DNA from: Candidatus Sumerlaeaceae bacterium
GTDB lineage: Bacteria > Sumerlaeota > Sumerlaeia > Sumerlaeales > Sumerlaeaceae
Direction: 5' to 3'
Assembly: GCA_026418615.1 (NCBI GenBank)
Contig: JAOAAY010000009.1
Span: forward strand, 50,331 to 112,240
DNA: 61,910 bases
The translations under genes were made by a program, and so were the position numbers. This document shows, piece by piece, positions 44,486-53,210 of this stretch. The stretch's first letter is position 1. The number at the start of each line of letters is the position of its first letter. The notes under the pieces were generated by a model. That model was given only the letters and a program-made list of their open reading frames with translations, was not told where the DNA came from and did no database searches.

Positions 44486-45643
44486 TCAAATGTTCGTGAT
44501 CCCCGCCCCGATGACCGGGTCGCCGTTGTAAATGTTAGGCCCGCCTGCAGGCCCGCCGACACCCGGCCCGGGCTGCCCCGCCGGTCCTGAACCGCGAAGT
44601 TGCGGAGCCACATAACCGGGTGGCACCGGATACTTGGGCAATTCTGGCGGTTTCGGCACATAGAGTTGGTAAAACTCGCTCTTCGGGTCATTCTTGTCCA
44701 CCCGGTAGTCGGCAAGGAATTTATTGTTCCAATCGCGCAGAGCCTCGTCGCGCTGACGGCCCAATTCCAGCAGGTTGGGCATCCCCGGCCGTGTCTCCTC
44801 GGGGTTAATCACTCCGACATGCAAACCGTAAAACCTCATGACATTCTGCGTTTCGCTCTCATATTGCTCGCGCAGTTTCGCCCGGTCAGAGGGCGCTTGC
44901 AAGAAACCGGCGGACGCATCACCAGCCAGTTGCCCGCGCAACGACCGGTAGTCTATGGCCGCAGACGGCTCAAGTGCCTCCGCGTTGCGAATGACATTGA
45001 TCAACTGATTCTTGATCAGATTGGCATCGGCCCCGATGTACTGCCCACGCTTCGTCTCGACATTTCCCCGGATGCCGTCGCCAGCGATTCCGTTGTCATG
45101 AATGCCGTCGTCTAAGTATTTCTCCTGCTCCAGGGCCGACACATCCAGCGGCACCGCATCCTCCAACAGTGCACCGGTCACCGCACAATAAATCCGCTCG
45201 CCGATCAACACGCGAATGAGAGGCACAGGAGTGGGCGTCGCCTCGAGCGGCTGGCCCGGCATCCCTGGCTGGCCCGGCATTCCCATCTGATCCGTCGCAT
45301 AGGGATTCGCACCCGCGAATTCCGGCCCCATACCCGCCGCCGGAGCCGCAGCCGGCGCCGCAGCCGCGTAAGGCATGGCCACTGGTGGGCCCATGACCGG
45401 CTGGGGCTGGAAACCGCCCGCCGGGTTTGGCAGGGTTCCCGTCTGACTGAACTGGGGTAAGCCCGGCTGAGCCAGATTCTGCTGAACCCGCTGAACCGCG
45501 CCCGGACTCGCTCCGCCTGTCGGGCTGATTTGATTGAGTTGCTGCATGCCCGCTTGGGTCGCATCCATTTCAGCCAACATCTGCCCATGCAGAACCGCCG
45601 AGGCTGCGAGGCAACCCGCCAACAATACTTCCATGCGGCGCAT
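44486..45643 (-). CDS. Secreted Pro/Gly/Ala-rich protein of unknown function
   Basis: A signal peptide (VLLAGCLAASAVLHGQ) leads a 385-residue protein. Residues 25-130 are low-complexity, rich in Pro, Gly, Ala and Gln, with a GMPGQP duplication. A folded part follows (about 140-330), containing GERIYCAVTGALLEDAVPLD and a DDGIHDNGIAGDGIRGN run of Asp/Gly/Asn that looks like a turn-rich or metal-binding segment. The C-terminal 50 residues are again Pro/Gly-rich. Ribosome site AAAGGGG lies about nine bases before ATG 45643. It heads the envelope operon, followed by the anchored paralogue after 130 bp. Confidence 0.7.
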   Translation of the reverse strand: MRRMEVLLAGCLAASAVLHGQMLAEMDATQAGMQQLNQISPTGGASPGAVQRVQQNLAQPGLPQFSQTGTLPNPAGGFQPQPVMGPPVAMPYAAAAPAAAPAAGMGPEFAGANPYATDQMGMPGQPGMPGQPLEATPTPVPLIRVLIGERIYCAVTGALLEDAVPLDVSALEQEKYLDDGIHDNGIAGDGIRGNVETKRGQYIGADANLIKNQLINVIRNAEALEPSAAIDYRSLRGQLAGDASAGFLQAPSDRAKLREQYESETQNVMRFYGLHVGVINPEETRPGMPNLLELGRQRDEALRDWNNKFLADYRVDKNDPKSEFYQLYVPKPPELPKYPVPPGYVAPQLRGSGPAGQPGPGVGGPAGGPNIYNGDPVIGAGITNI

Positions 45644-45731
45644 CAAAGTAGGCCCCTTTCACGCCGAATGATCAATCTGCTGGAAATTACACGGGTGACG
45701 GTCCCGTGATCAACAGGATTGTGCGTCCCGG

Positions 45732-46955
45732 TCAAAGATTGTGGCCCTTTTCGGATTGATCGGCCCTCGTAATCGCCGCGTGAAGAGCCTCGGCCAGAGA
45801 CTCGATATCTTCCTCCGCGTGCGTTGCCATCACCGTCAACCGCAAACGACTGGAACCCGGGCGCACTGTCGGCGGACGAATCGCCACAGCAAGGTGACCC
45901 GCTGCGCGTAACGCGGCGTCAACCGCAAGCGTGCGGTCGGCCGCCCCAAGCACAACAGGAACGATAGGTGATACGCCAGATGTCACTGCAGCCCCCCTGC
46001 GGCGGAGGGCGTCCCGCAGCAGACCGGCGTTGGCCACGAGGCGCTTCCACCGGTCTGGGGCCTCGTCCAGAAGCCGGAGGGACTCCAGCGCAGCCGCAGC
46101 ACACGGCGGGGCTAGCGCCGTGTCAAAAATGAAGGTTCGGGCCCGATTTTCCAGGAGCCGGATTAACACGCGCGGGCCGGCCACGAAGCCCCCCATCGAG
46201 CCAAGCGCTTTGCTCAAGGTGCCCATCTGGACAAGTCGCGGGTGCCCCGTAACCTGCCAATAAGCGGCGCTGCCGCGTCCCTCGGGACCTATGGTGCCTG
46301 TCGCATGGGCGTCGTCCACGACGAGCACCGCGTTGTGACGATCGCAAACCTCAAGCAAGGCCGGCAGCGGAGCCAGATCGCCATCCATCGAAAAGACACC
46401 CTCTGTCACCACCACGGCAGAGAAGTACTCCGCCCTCGTTGCCACCGCCCGCGAAAGCAGCCGATCCAGCGCATGGGGATCGTTGTGGGGGAACGACCGC
46501 CAGCCGGCTTTGGCGGTCATGGCGGCGTCCACAATGCACGCGTGAGACAAGCGGTCGAAATAAACAGGAACATTCACGGCGGGCGCCGGCGACGACAGCA
46601 CCCGGATGAGGCCGAGGTTGGCCATATAACCAGACGAAAAGACCAGAGCGGCCTCAGCCGATTTTAGCGCCGCAAGTCGCTCTTCGAGTTCCCGGTGGAT
46701 GGCCAAAGCCCCCGTGATTAGGCGCGAGCCGCCCGCACCTGCCCCCCACCGCCGGGCCGCCTGCCCTGCGGCTGCCACCACGCGGGGATGGCAGGCAAGG
46801 TCCAAGTAGTTGTTCGAAGACCAGTTGATGAGCGCCCGTCCGCCGCTCTCGAAAATTTTGCCCGACGGGCCATCCGCCGCAACCTGACGGCGCAGCAGAT
46901 TTTCTGTCTCCAGCCGTTGCAGTTCGGCGCGCACCGCCCGCCAATCATCGTTCAT
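45732..46955 (-). CDS. bioF: 8-amino-7-oxononanoate synthase-like enzyme (alpha-oxoamine synthase)
   Basis: PLP enzyme that condenses an amino acid with an acyl-CoA, releasing CO2. GTLSKALGSMGGFVAG holds the PLP lysine (Lys249), VVDDAHATGTIGP carries the catalytic Asp214 and His, and SSNNYLDLACHP is the N-terminal core. The ending IRPPTVRPGSSRLRLTVMA is typical of BioF. At 407 residues it is slightly longer than most. No other biotin gene (bioA, bioB, bioD) adjoins, so a relative such as 2-amino-3-ketobutyrate CoA ligase is possible though less likely by sequence. It converges on nothing and lies between two unrelated minus-strand genes. Confidence 0.82.
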   Translation of the reverse strand: MNDDWRAVRAELQRLETENLLRRQVAADGPSGKIFESGGRALINWSSNNYLDLACHPRVVAAAGQAARRWGAGAGGSRLITGALAIHRELEERLAALKSAEAALVFSSGYMANLGLIRVLSSPAPAVNVPVYFDRLSHACIVDAAMTAKAGWRSFPHNDPHALDRLLSRAVATRAEYFSAVVVTEGVFSMDGDLAPLPALLEVCDRHNAVLVVDDAHATGTIGPEGRGSAAYWQVTGHPRLVQMGTLSKALGSMGGFVAGPRVLIRLLENRARTFIFDTALAPPCAAAALESLRLLDEAPDRWKRLVANAGLLRDALRRRGAAVTSGVSPIVPVVLGAADRTLAVDAALRAAGHLAVAIRPPTVRPGSSRLRLTVMATHAEEDIESLAEALHAAITRADQSEKGHNL

Positions 46956-46988
46956 GGAACGGCACAGAGTCGGCCGCCACGGCCGTTG

Positions 46989-49900
46989 TCAATCTGGCAC
47001 GAGCATATAGGCCCGCATTTCGACGCGATCCGCAGTGACATGACCGGCCTCCAACGTCCGCCCCGCACCACCGGAGATCGTATCCACGAGATCGAGGCCA
47101 AGGAACACATCACGACGGCTGAAGGCATTGACCCCGGGTCCCGGCTGCCCACAGATATTCGGCATCCGCACGCTCAACGGCGTGACCGGCAGGAACTCTG
47201 GCCGGATATCCAGCGACATGGGGGTGTGGAACATCATCGTGTACCAGCCACCGGCGGTTTCTGTTGTGTATTTATCTGGATTCTGTGTACCGACACCCGG
47301 CAGCGCCTGCTGAGCAATCGAATTGTTGGCATTCAGCGGATACATGCCTCCGCCGCCTGTGCCCCAAGCGCCGCCGACCTCCAACTTTTGGCTCCAGGCG
47401 AATTTCACACTTCGTGCCCTCATGCGGATTTGCGCCTGTCGGTTGACCTGTTGGGTTGAGGTCAAATGCCAGCGGATGACATATTGTTTTCCGGCTTCTA
47501 CTCGCACGCGCGACGGATAATCCATGGTGTTACGGTCGGGGTTGAACTCCCGGCAGCCAAGCCCAATGCGGTCCGTGGGCACATTGCCCGTATCCAGCGT
47601 CACACCATCGGGGCTTTGCGAATAGGTGGGCGGCGATGTGAGCGCATCCCCAAGTCCGAATTCTCCCTCCTGCGTGCCCGGGATCAGGTTGAACAGCGAC
47701 AGTTCCAGCGGGTTGTACACAGCCAGATCGGCTGCATCATAGGTTTTAATGGGTGCTGCGGCGGGCGCCACCAGCGATACCGGATAGGTGCCGATGAGGG
47801 ACTCCGTCATCGCCACATAACCCGTGTCCTGCGGGTGGATGGCGTAAGCCTCGAACGCGCGGGTGATGCCCTCCGTCGCGGCATTGGCCGCCAGGTAGGG
47901 GACATCCACCGGATCGAGATCCACCCGGTACATGGACGGAAGACCTGCATCGGTGGAAGGACGCAGTTCCTGATCCATTGCAGTCTGGGCTGGGTTGTCC
48001 CCTGTGTGATGGAACACCTCCAGCATCGAGTTGACCGCGAACCGGTTTAAAAGGCGCATGCGCAAATTGGGGATCTGGTTGAAATCACCCGCATTCGGCT
48101 GACCTCCAGCATAAACATAGTACTTGGCCCGTGCCACACGGTCGGGCCCAACCATACTGTAGGGCAGCCATTCGCTCCAGTTAGCGATCACCCCCGTCAC
48201 CCGGAAGCGCGTCGGATGACTGACGATGTTGCCCGCATAAGCGCCTTGGGCACCCTGCCAGTCGGGCCAGGCAAAGCCCGGTGTGTTGAATCCAAAAGCA
48301 CCCCACCCATCGAGACTGCCGGGCGGCCAGATCATGCCGGTCGTGAACGAATCATCATCATAGGCGTTGAACGGCTCTAACACGGTGGTCACACAAGATG
48401 TCTCGTTGTCCTCAGGCGAGGTGTCCGGAACAGAACTCTCGACGCGCGCCCTGTTGATGAGTTGACCGGCCTCTCTTGGGAAGACGCTGATCCACAGCGT
48501 GCGGGTGGTTCCGGGTTCAACCGCGTTCAGCCATTCGGCGCGGACGCCGTGCGGGTGAACCAAAACTTGCACCAAATGGGAGCTACTTACGGACAAGATG
48601 CTGGCACTTTCCGGCAGATCATCCACCGTGGTCACGCCCCGCGCGTCCACCTCGCCATCATTTTGGACAGTTACCGTGTACCGTATGGGATAGCCACAAT
48701 AGACGGTTTCTGATTCGCCGCTTTTGCTCACTGATAAGGCGTACAGCATCTCGACAGCGCCAATGTCGGTTTGCCCTCCTTGTGGACGCGCTACACCCCG
48801 CTGGTCCACATCGGGCGCCATTTTGTAATCGCCCGCGTCGAGCGCCGGACTGGCTGAATTCAAGGTGTGAACGGGCAACGCTCCGACCGAGTAGCCGAGC
48901 GGGTTTAGTAGCGGGTCAATTGCCGACGGCGATTCTGTAGCCCCGGGATTCGGCTTGGTGGAATCCAAGGGATCCCCGTACTGGTCACCCTCAGTGTTGG
49001 TGGCGAAATCGGTCCTGCCTACATTGCCAATGAGGTTAAAACCTTGGGATTCGATCCGGCCGTTGATGTCCGGCTGTTCCTCTCCCGGCTCTGTGTTAGC
49101 AGCAATCAGACTGTTAACGCAACTGACCGGAACCACGGCCACGATACCCCCACTGCCCTCCGCACCGGCCTCTCTTTCCAGCCCATTCGCTGTGACAGTG
49201 CAGTTCTGAAGTGTTGCTGAAGTCAGCGATCCCTCAAACCACATGCCCCCGGCGCCAGATCGGGCACTATTGCCGGAAATAGTGCAATTCCGGATTGTCA
49301 GTTGCGAGTCCCTGATATCTGCGCCACCCGCCCCTTGGGTTGAGTTAGTACCGGCTTGATTTTCGGCGATGGTCACTCGGTCTATCAGACCCTGTGCCCC
49401 TTTTTGCGTGTTCAAGCCGCCTCCATAGTCTTCTGCGAAATTGGAAATAATTAGACTGTCCTGAATGAGCAGGGACGCTCCCAGCGCACTTAGCCCTCCC
49501 CCCATGCTTCTGGCCGAATTTTCACTGATCGAGGAGTTTGTCAGGATCAACTCACTGTCTGCGCCATCAAGGTAAATGCCACCACCCTCCTGCGCCTCGC
49601 AATGATCCACGATCGTCCCGATCATGCGGAGCGTCTGGCCGACTGCGGCAATGCCCGCACCCCTTACGCTTGATCCGTAACAGACTCGAGCATTCCTTAC
49701 CGTCAGTCTGCCCTCAGTGAAAACGCAACCGCCCATGCCGGAACTTCTCCCGTCGGTACAAGTGATCCTTTCAAGCGTCACGCTGGTGTTGGGAGTCACA
49801 CGGAAGACACGACTGAGACGATCTGCGTCAATTATAATAAGATTCGGATCCTGTCCGCGTATTGTCAATTCCTTGTTTAGCACCAGTTCTCCGCCTGTTA

Positions 49901-51887
49901 GATGAAAGACGGCCGATCCGCCTCGCGGAATGAGGGAACGATCAAAGGTGATGACGGATCCTGGACACGCATCGGCAATGGCCTGCCGCAACGACCCCGG
50001 GCCTGAGTCTGCAAGAGTCGTAACTACAGGATTCAGTATACATCCGCGAGCAAAAACCTGAAAACAATACGGCGTTTCATCCGGGTCATCCCCGCTAAGT
50101 GTTATTGTCGTTAGGCCAACTCCGACAGATGCCATTTTAAATCGTAATGACAGAATAGCGGAGGTGCCCACTTCTATTGGCAGGCTCGGCCCGAGCGAAA
50201 TCAGAGTATCTGTCATCGGAAACTGTGAATCTCGGCTAAATGTGAAAAAATGCCACGGGGCCGATCCAACATTGCCGACCGAGAACCTAACCTCGCGGTT
50301 CTCACCCACAGGGTGAGTCCCTAAGTTAAGTCCGGTACTACCGGATAGAACATGAGTTGAGCCATAATAAACATCAAGGTCTGGCACGAATGCTTCTACG
50401 GCACCAACATCATAACCAGACCCCTGAGGACGCGAGACTCCGCGCTGGTCTGCCGGGATCTTGGTGGCCGGATTTCCGCGTTCGAGCGCTGGGCTGAATA
50501 CATAGCCCGCAAGCGTCAAAGAAATGTCCGGCATGTGTGTCAGCGTCGGTCCGCCGTTGTCGGCCAAGGGTCTCAGCCTTGGGTCTATCGGTACAGGCGA
50601 ATCGTAAGCACCAGGGTTGGGGGCTGTTGTATTGTATGGGTCTCCGTACTGATCGCCCACAATGTTTCCCGGAAAAGCGTTGGTACCCAAAGAGCCAATG
50701 AGATTGTATCCGTGCGATGTTATCGGACCACTAATATCCGGTTCTGTTCCGGTCGTCGTGCCATTGCCGGCAACAATGGTATTGGATAAATTTATATTAC
50801 CCGTATCATTCCTAAGCCCTCCACTAAGACCGCTGGAGGTATTACCGTACACAGTAGCATTATCCAGGCGAGCAGCGGAAAGCATGTTGTACATTCCGCC
50901 GGCATCGTTCGTAGCCCGGTTGGACGAGATCGTGCAGTTGACAAAACTGGCATTACCACTGTTGATCAGTGCGACCCCGCCACCTAAGCCCCCAGAAGCA
51001 CCCTCAGCCCGGTTCCACGCTATCAGGCTATCGCGGACCGCCAGCGCGGACGGCAACATGCTAAGTAATCCGCCACCCGTCGAAGCCGTGTTGCTTGTAA
51101 TGTTACACCGATCCAGGGAGCACGAGCCCCCATCGTATAAGGCCAAACCGCCACCATAACCAACCTCTGGATGTGCGCTATTGAGACTGATGGTGCAGTC
51201 AACCAGACTGGCAATGCTGTCGCGGCCAGAGGACCAGAGCCCTCCACCGTAAGTAATCGCCTGATTCGAGGAAACCGTGCATCTTGATAAATAGAGGCCC
51301 CCCACATTGGCCACAGCACCGCCAATGGGGGCGGCATTGCTCGTAAGAACGCAAGAGTCGAGCACGGCATAGTTATTATTCAGCAAGCCGCCACCACTTG
51401 TAACATTTGTGTTTTCGCGCAGCACGACGCGCTGCAAACTCAGCCTGCCGTTGTTGCGTATGGCACCCCCATGACCGCGAGCGATGGTCAAATCCGCAAG
51501 CGTAACCGAGGTGGACGCCGCAATGCCAAAGGGTCGGACGGCGTCATTCCCGCTAATCACCGTGGCCGTTGCGCCCAAGCCGGAGATGGAGAGTTCCTCG
51601 GTAATGGTGGAAAGGGCTGAGGAAAGTGTTACGGTCGTGTCTGCAAGCGACGGAGAAAACCGAATCGAGTCATACCCAACGGCCCCAGGCTCCGCATCGC
51701 CGGTTTGCACATTCTTGTCCGCCGCGAGCATGGCCTCCCGCAGCGAGACCTGCCCATCCTCAGCAATGACATCCGATGTGGTGGTCACTATGTAGGCTCG
51801 GGCGTCAGCCGCGCGGACCGTTAGAAAAAACAACGCCAGCACACCCGCTGCGCAGACTGTCGCCTGTCCGCGCGCAAGGAGTCTCAT
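46989..51887 (-). CDS. Giant secreted beta-helix protein with two CSLREA/choice-of-anchor-type halves and DUF11
   Basis: A 1632-residue exported protein with an N-terminal signal peptide (about 1-30). A CSLREA-like start (DGQVSLREAMLAA, about 45-58) leads a first right-handed beta-helix rich in SNN/GGGL turns, closed near 420-500 by a choice-of-anchor-like segment (DPRLRPLADNGGPTLTH ... DVGAVEAF). A beta-sandwich follows (about 503-610), then a second helix (615-1045) ending in a repeat of that segment (DPLLNPLG ... DIGAVEML), then a DUF11-like module (about 1050-1165: PIRYTVTVQNDGEVDARG). The last ~460 residues are a unique Trp/Tyr-rich domain; no sorting signal or C-terminal membrane helix is visible. 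AAGGGGGA lies eight bases before the ATG. A surface adhesin or polysaccharide-binding protein is likely. Confidence 0.85.
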   Translation of the reverse strand: MRLLARGQATVCAAGVLALFFLTVRAADARAYIVTTTSDVIAEDGQVSLREAMLAADKNVQTGDAEPGAVGYDSIRFSPSLADTTVTLSSALSTITEELSISGLGATATVISGNDAVRPFGIAASTSVTLADLTIARGHGGAIRNNGRLSLQRVVLRENTNVTSGGGLLNNNYAVLDSCVLTSNAAPIGGAVANVGGLYLSRCTVSSNQAITYGGGLWSSGRDSIASLVDCTISLNSAHPEVGYGGGLALYDGGSCSLDRCNITSNTASTGGGLLSMLPSALAVRDSLIAWNRAEGASGGLGGGVALINSGNASFVNCTISSNRATNDAGGMYNMLSAARLDNATVYGNTSSGLSGGLRNDTGNINLSNTIVAGNGTTTGTEPDISGPITSHGYNLIGSLGTNAFPGNIVGDQYGDPYNTTAPNPGAYDSPVPIDPRLRPLADNGGPTLTHMPDISLTLAGYVFSPALERGNPATKIPADQRGVSRPQGSGYDVGAVEAFVPDLDVYYGSTHVLSGSTGLNLGTHPVGENREVRFSVGNVGSAPWHFFTFSRDSQFPMTDTLISLGPSLPIEVGTSAILSLRFKMASVGVGLTTITLSGDDPDETPYCFQVFARGCILNPVVTTLADSGPGSLRQAIADACPGSVITFDRSLIPRGGSAVFHLTGGELVLNKELTIRGQDPNLIIIDADRLSRVFRVTPNTSVTLERITCTDGRSSGMGGCVFTEGRLTVRNARVCYGSSVRGAGIAAVGQTLRMIGTIVDHCEAQEGGGIYLDGADSELILTNSSISENSARSMGGGLSALGASLLIQDSLIISNFAEDYGGGLNTQKGAQGLIDRVTIAENQAGTNSTQGAGGADIRDSQLTIRNCTISGNSARSGAGGMWFEGSLTSATLQNCTVTANGLEREAGAEGSGGIVAVVPVSCVNSLIAANTEPGEEQPDINGRIESQGFNLIGNVGRTDFATNTEGDQYGDPLDSTKPNPGATESPSAIDPLLNPLGYSVGALPVHTLNSASPALDAGDYKMAPDVDQRGVARPQGGQTDIGAVEMLYALSVSKSGESETVYCGYPIRYTVTVQNDGEVDARGVTTVDDLPESASILSVSSSHLVQVLVHPHGVRAEWLNAVEPGTTRTLWISVFPREAGQLINRARVESSVPDTSPEDNETSCVTTVLEPFNAYDDDSFTTGMIWPPGSLDGWGAFGFNTPGFAWPDWQGAQGAYAGNIVSHPTRFRVTGVIANWSEWLPYSMVGPDRVARAKYYVYAGGQPNAGDFNQIPNLRMRLLNRFAVNSMLEVFHHTGDNPAQTAMDQELRPSTDAGLPSMYRVDLDPVDVPYLAANAATEGITRAFEAYAIHPQDTGYVAMTESLIGTYPVSLVAPAAAPIKTYDAADLAVYNPLELSLFNLIPGTQEGEFGLGDALTSPPTYSQSPDGVTLDTGNVPTDRIGLGCREFNPDRNTMDYPSRVRVEAGKQYVIRWHLTSTQQVNRQAQIRMRARSVKFAWSQKLEVGGAWGTGGGGMYPLNANNSIAQQALPGVGTQNPDKYTTETAGGWYTMMFHTPMSLDIRPEFLPVTPLSVRMPNICGQPGPGVNAFSRRDVFLGLDLVDTISGGAGRTLEAGHVTADRVEMRAYMLVPD

Positions 51888-52449
51888 GGTACCAGTCCCC
51901 CTTGACGATCTTTCATTTCACCATCCGGCAGGGTACTGCACAGATTTCTCATGTGCAAGGTGTTTTTGTTGCCCGAACCGCATCATGGCTGGAACAAAGC
52001 CTCCTGCATCCGCGGGAGGGCGACCCAGCGCCTCGGTACTGAGCAGCCAAGCCTGTGTCAGCCTCCCCCATGTGCAATATAATATGGGGACCCAGTATTG
52101 ACACAGAATGTGCCCGCTGGCCTCTCATGTGATAAAGCGGTCTCGGTCAGACTGGCAACCTGACCGGCCTCCACAAGGCTAGTTCAGCCCGGCTCTCGCG
52201 TATGGTCACTAATCGCGGCGCATGATTCTCAATTTTAAGGCAAACGCCGGCGCTAATCCCGCCGCGCGAACCACACGGCGGCCATCCGATGCCGCAATCG
52301 GGCAATGCGTTACGGGTTGTCACCGCGGCACAAAATTGTCCCCCTCGGTGTCCGGAGGATCAGCCGCGCGACCGCACTATCGGACCGTAACCTTGGTGTC
52401 GCCACAACGATGAGACGCAAGCAGGGTCTGGCATACTAGGGCACGCGCG
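51888..52449. other. 562-bp non-coding region upstream of the giant secreted protein gene
   Basis: No convincing gene is seen; short frames here are GC-driven and lack family similarity or ribosome sites. The notable element is a nested inverted repeat at 52054-52105 (listed separately), about 170 bp upstream of the 51887 start. On the minus strand, CATATTATATTGC lies inside its loop region and could serve as an AT-rich -10 region for the giant gene. The rest shows nothing I can name. Confidence 0.5.
52054..52105. repeat. Nested inverted repeat upstream of the giant secreted protein gene
   Basis: TGTGTCA (52054-52060) pairs with TGACACA (52099-52105), and inside, TCCCC(C)AT (52064-52071) pairs with ATGGGGA (52084-52090) around a 12-base AT-rich loop. 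The two arms together make a 52-bp interrupted palindrome. It could fold as a hairpin, terminate transcription, or serve as a two-site operator; no T-run follows either side. Confidence 0.5.
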
Positions 52450-52881
52450 CTATCGCCGCCGCAAAAGCCTGTCGGAGAGGAAGAGCACCCCGTAAATCAC
52501 CAGCGTTCCTATAACAATCTCGCGTACTGCGTAGGGAGCCTTGCCAAGCACCCATTGGCCCAAGGCGGCCACGAGCGACAGGAAAATTGGCACAATGACA
52601 TAGATGTACGCGGGCGAGTACCGGCTAATCCGCAGCAGCCGCAACAAAGCCACGGACAGCCACCCGGCACCGACCACGATCAGGACAGCACTCAAAACAT
52701 GGCCCAATTCAAACAGGAGCACCAGCAGCAGGGCCACAAGCAGACATCCACAGCCGCTGCAGCAAGGCGCGTTGGACTGGGCAATGTAAATGCGGCCGTC
52801 ATCGAACGCTTGCTCCCGACCAACCATGGCCACGGCCTCCACATCCACCACGCGGGGCTCTTCAGGTGAGGAACCGGTCAT
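52450..52881 (-). CDS. Small membrane protein of unknown function
   Basis: A 143-residue protein with an acidic cytoplasmic-looking start (about 1-35) and four hydrophobic segments (LLVALLLVLLFELGHVLSAVL, VGAGWLSVALL, AYIYVIVPIFLSLVAALG, EIVIGTLVIYGVLFL). It ends in an RRR tail (DRLLRRR). A Cys-rich patch CCSGCGC precedes the first span. No family is recognised. ATG 52881 avoids a longer frame with no ribosome site. It is divergent from cimA across a 329-bp region and its function is unknown. Confidence 0.65.
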   Translation of the reverse strand: MTGSSPEEPRVVDVEAVAMVGREQAFDDGRIYIAQSNAPCCSGCGCLLVALLLVLLFELGHVLSAVLIVVGAGWLSVALLRLLRISRYSPAYIYVIVPIFLSLVAALGQWVLGKAPYAVREIVIGTLVIYGVLFLSDRLLRRR

Positions 52882-53210
52882 GTGCCGAGGTGATGATATG
52901 CGGAGGCAGCGTGCAAGGCGAAAGGCTTGCCCGCACTCCCACCGCCAAGCCGTTTTTGACTTGAATGCTGCGCCGCTGCGCGCCGTAGATTGGGTGCAAA
53001 TGCAGACGATCCGCGCCATCGCCCCCTCGATTGCCATCGCCAGCATGATTATTATTGGACCCGCCCGGGTCCAATAATTCGCACAAAGTCCATACCCCCT
53101 AACCGCTCAAGAGAGCACCGAAGCCCCCGGAGAACCGGATTGCGTACACCGCAGCAACCTGCCGGCGCGGCCACCCCACCATCCACTACAAAGACATTGA
53201 GGTTACGGAC
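52882..53210. promoter_or_regulatory. 329-bp divergent control region with a perfect 28-bp palindrome (cimA side)
   Basis: The region between the small membrane protein and cimA holds no gene. At 53051-53078, ATTATTGGACCC and GGGTCCAATAAT form a perfect 12-bp dyad with a 4-base loop (GCCC), 132 bp before cimA. Such symmetry is rare by chance. It may be an operator for a dimeric repressor or a leader hairpin. No T-box signature and no T-run were found. GAGG about eight bases before 53211 is the cimA ribosome site. Confidence 0.6.

Noticed and set aside
52222..52413. 63-codon plus-strand frame in the non-coding region
   Set aside because: No ribosome site, no family similarity and an unusual composition; likely chance.
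52882..53210. T-box leader for branched-chain amino acids before cimA
   Set aside because: No AGGGTGGNACCGCG-type sequence or specifier arrangement is seen; only the palindrome remains.
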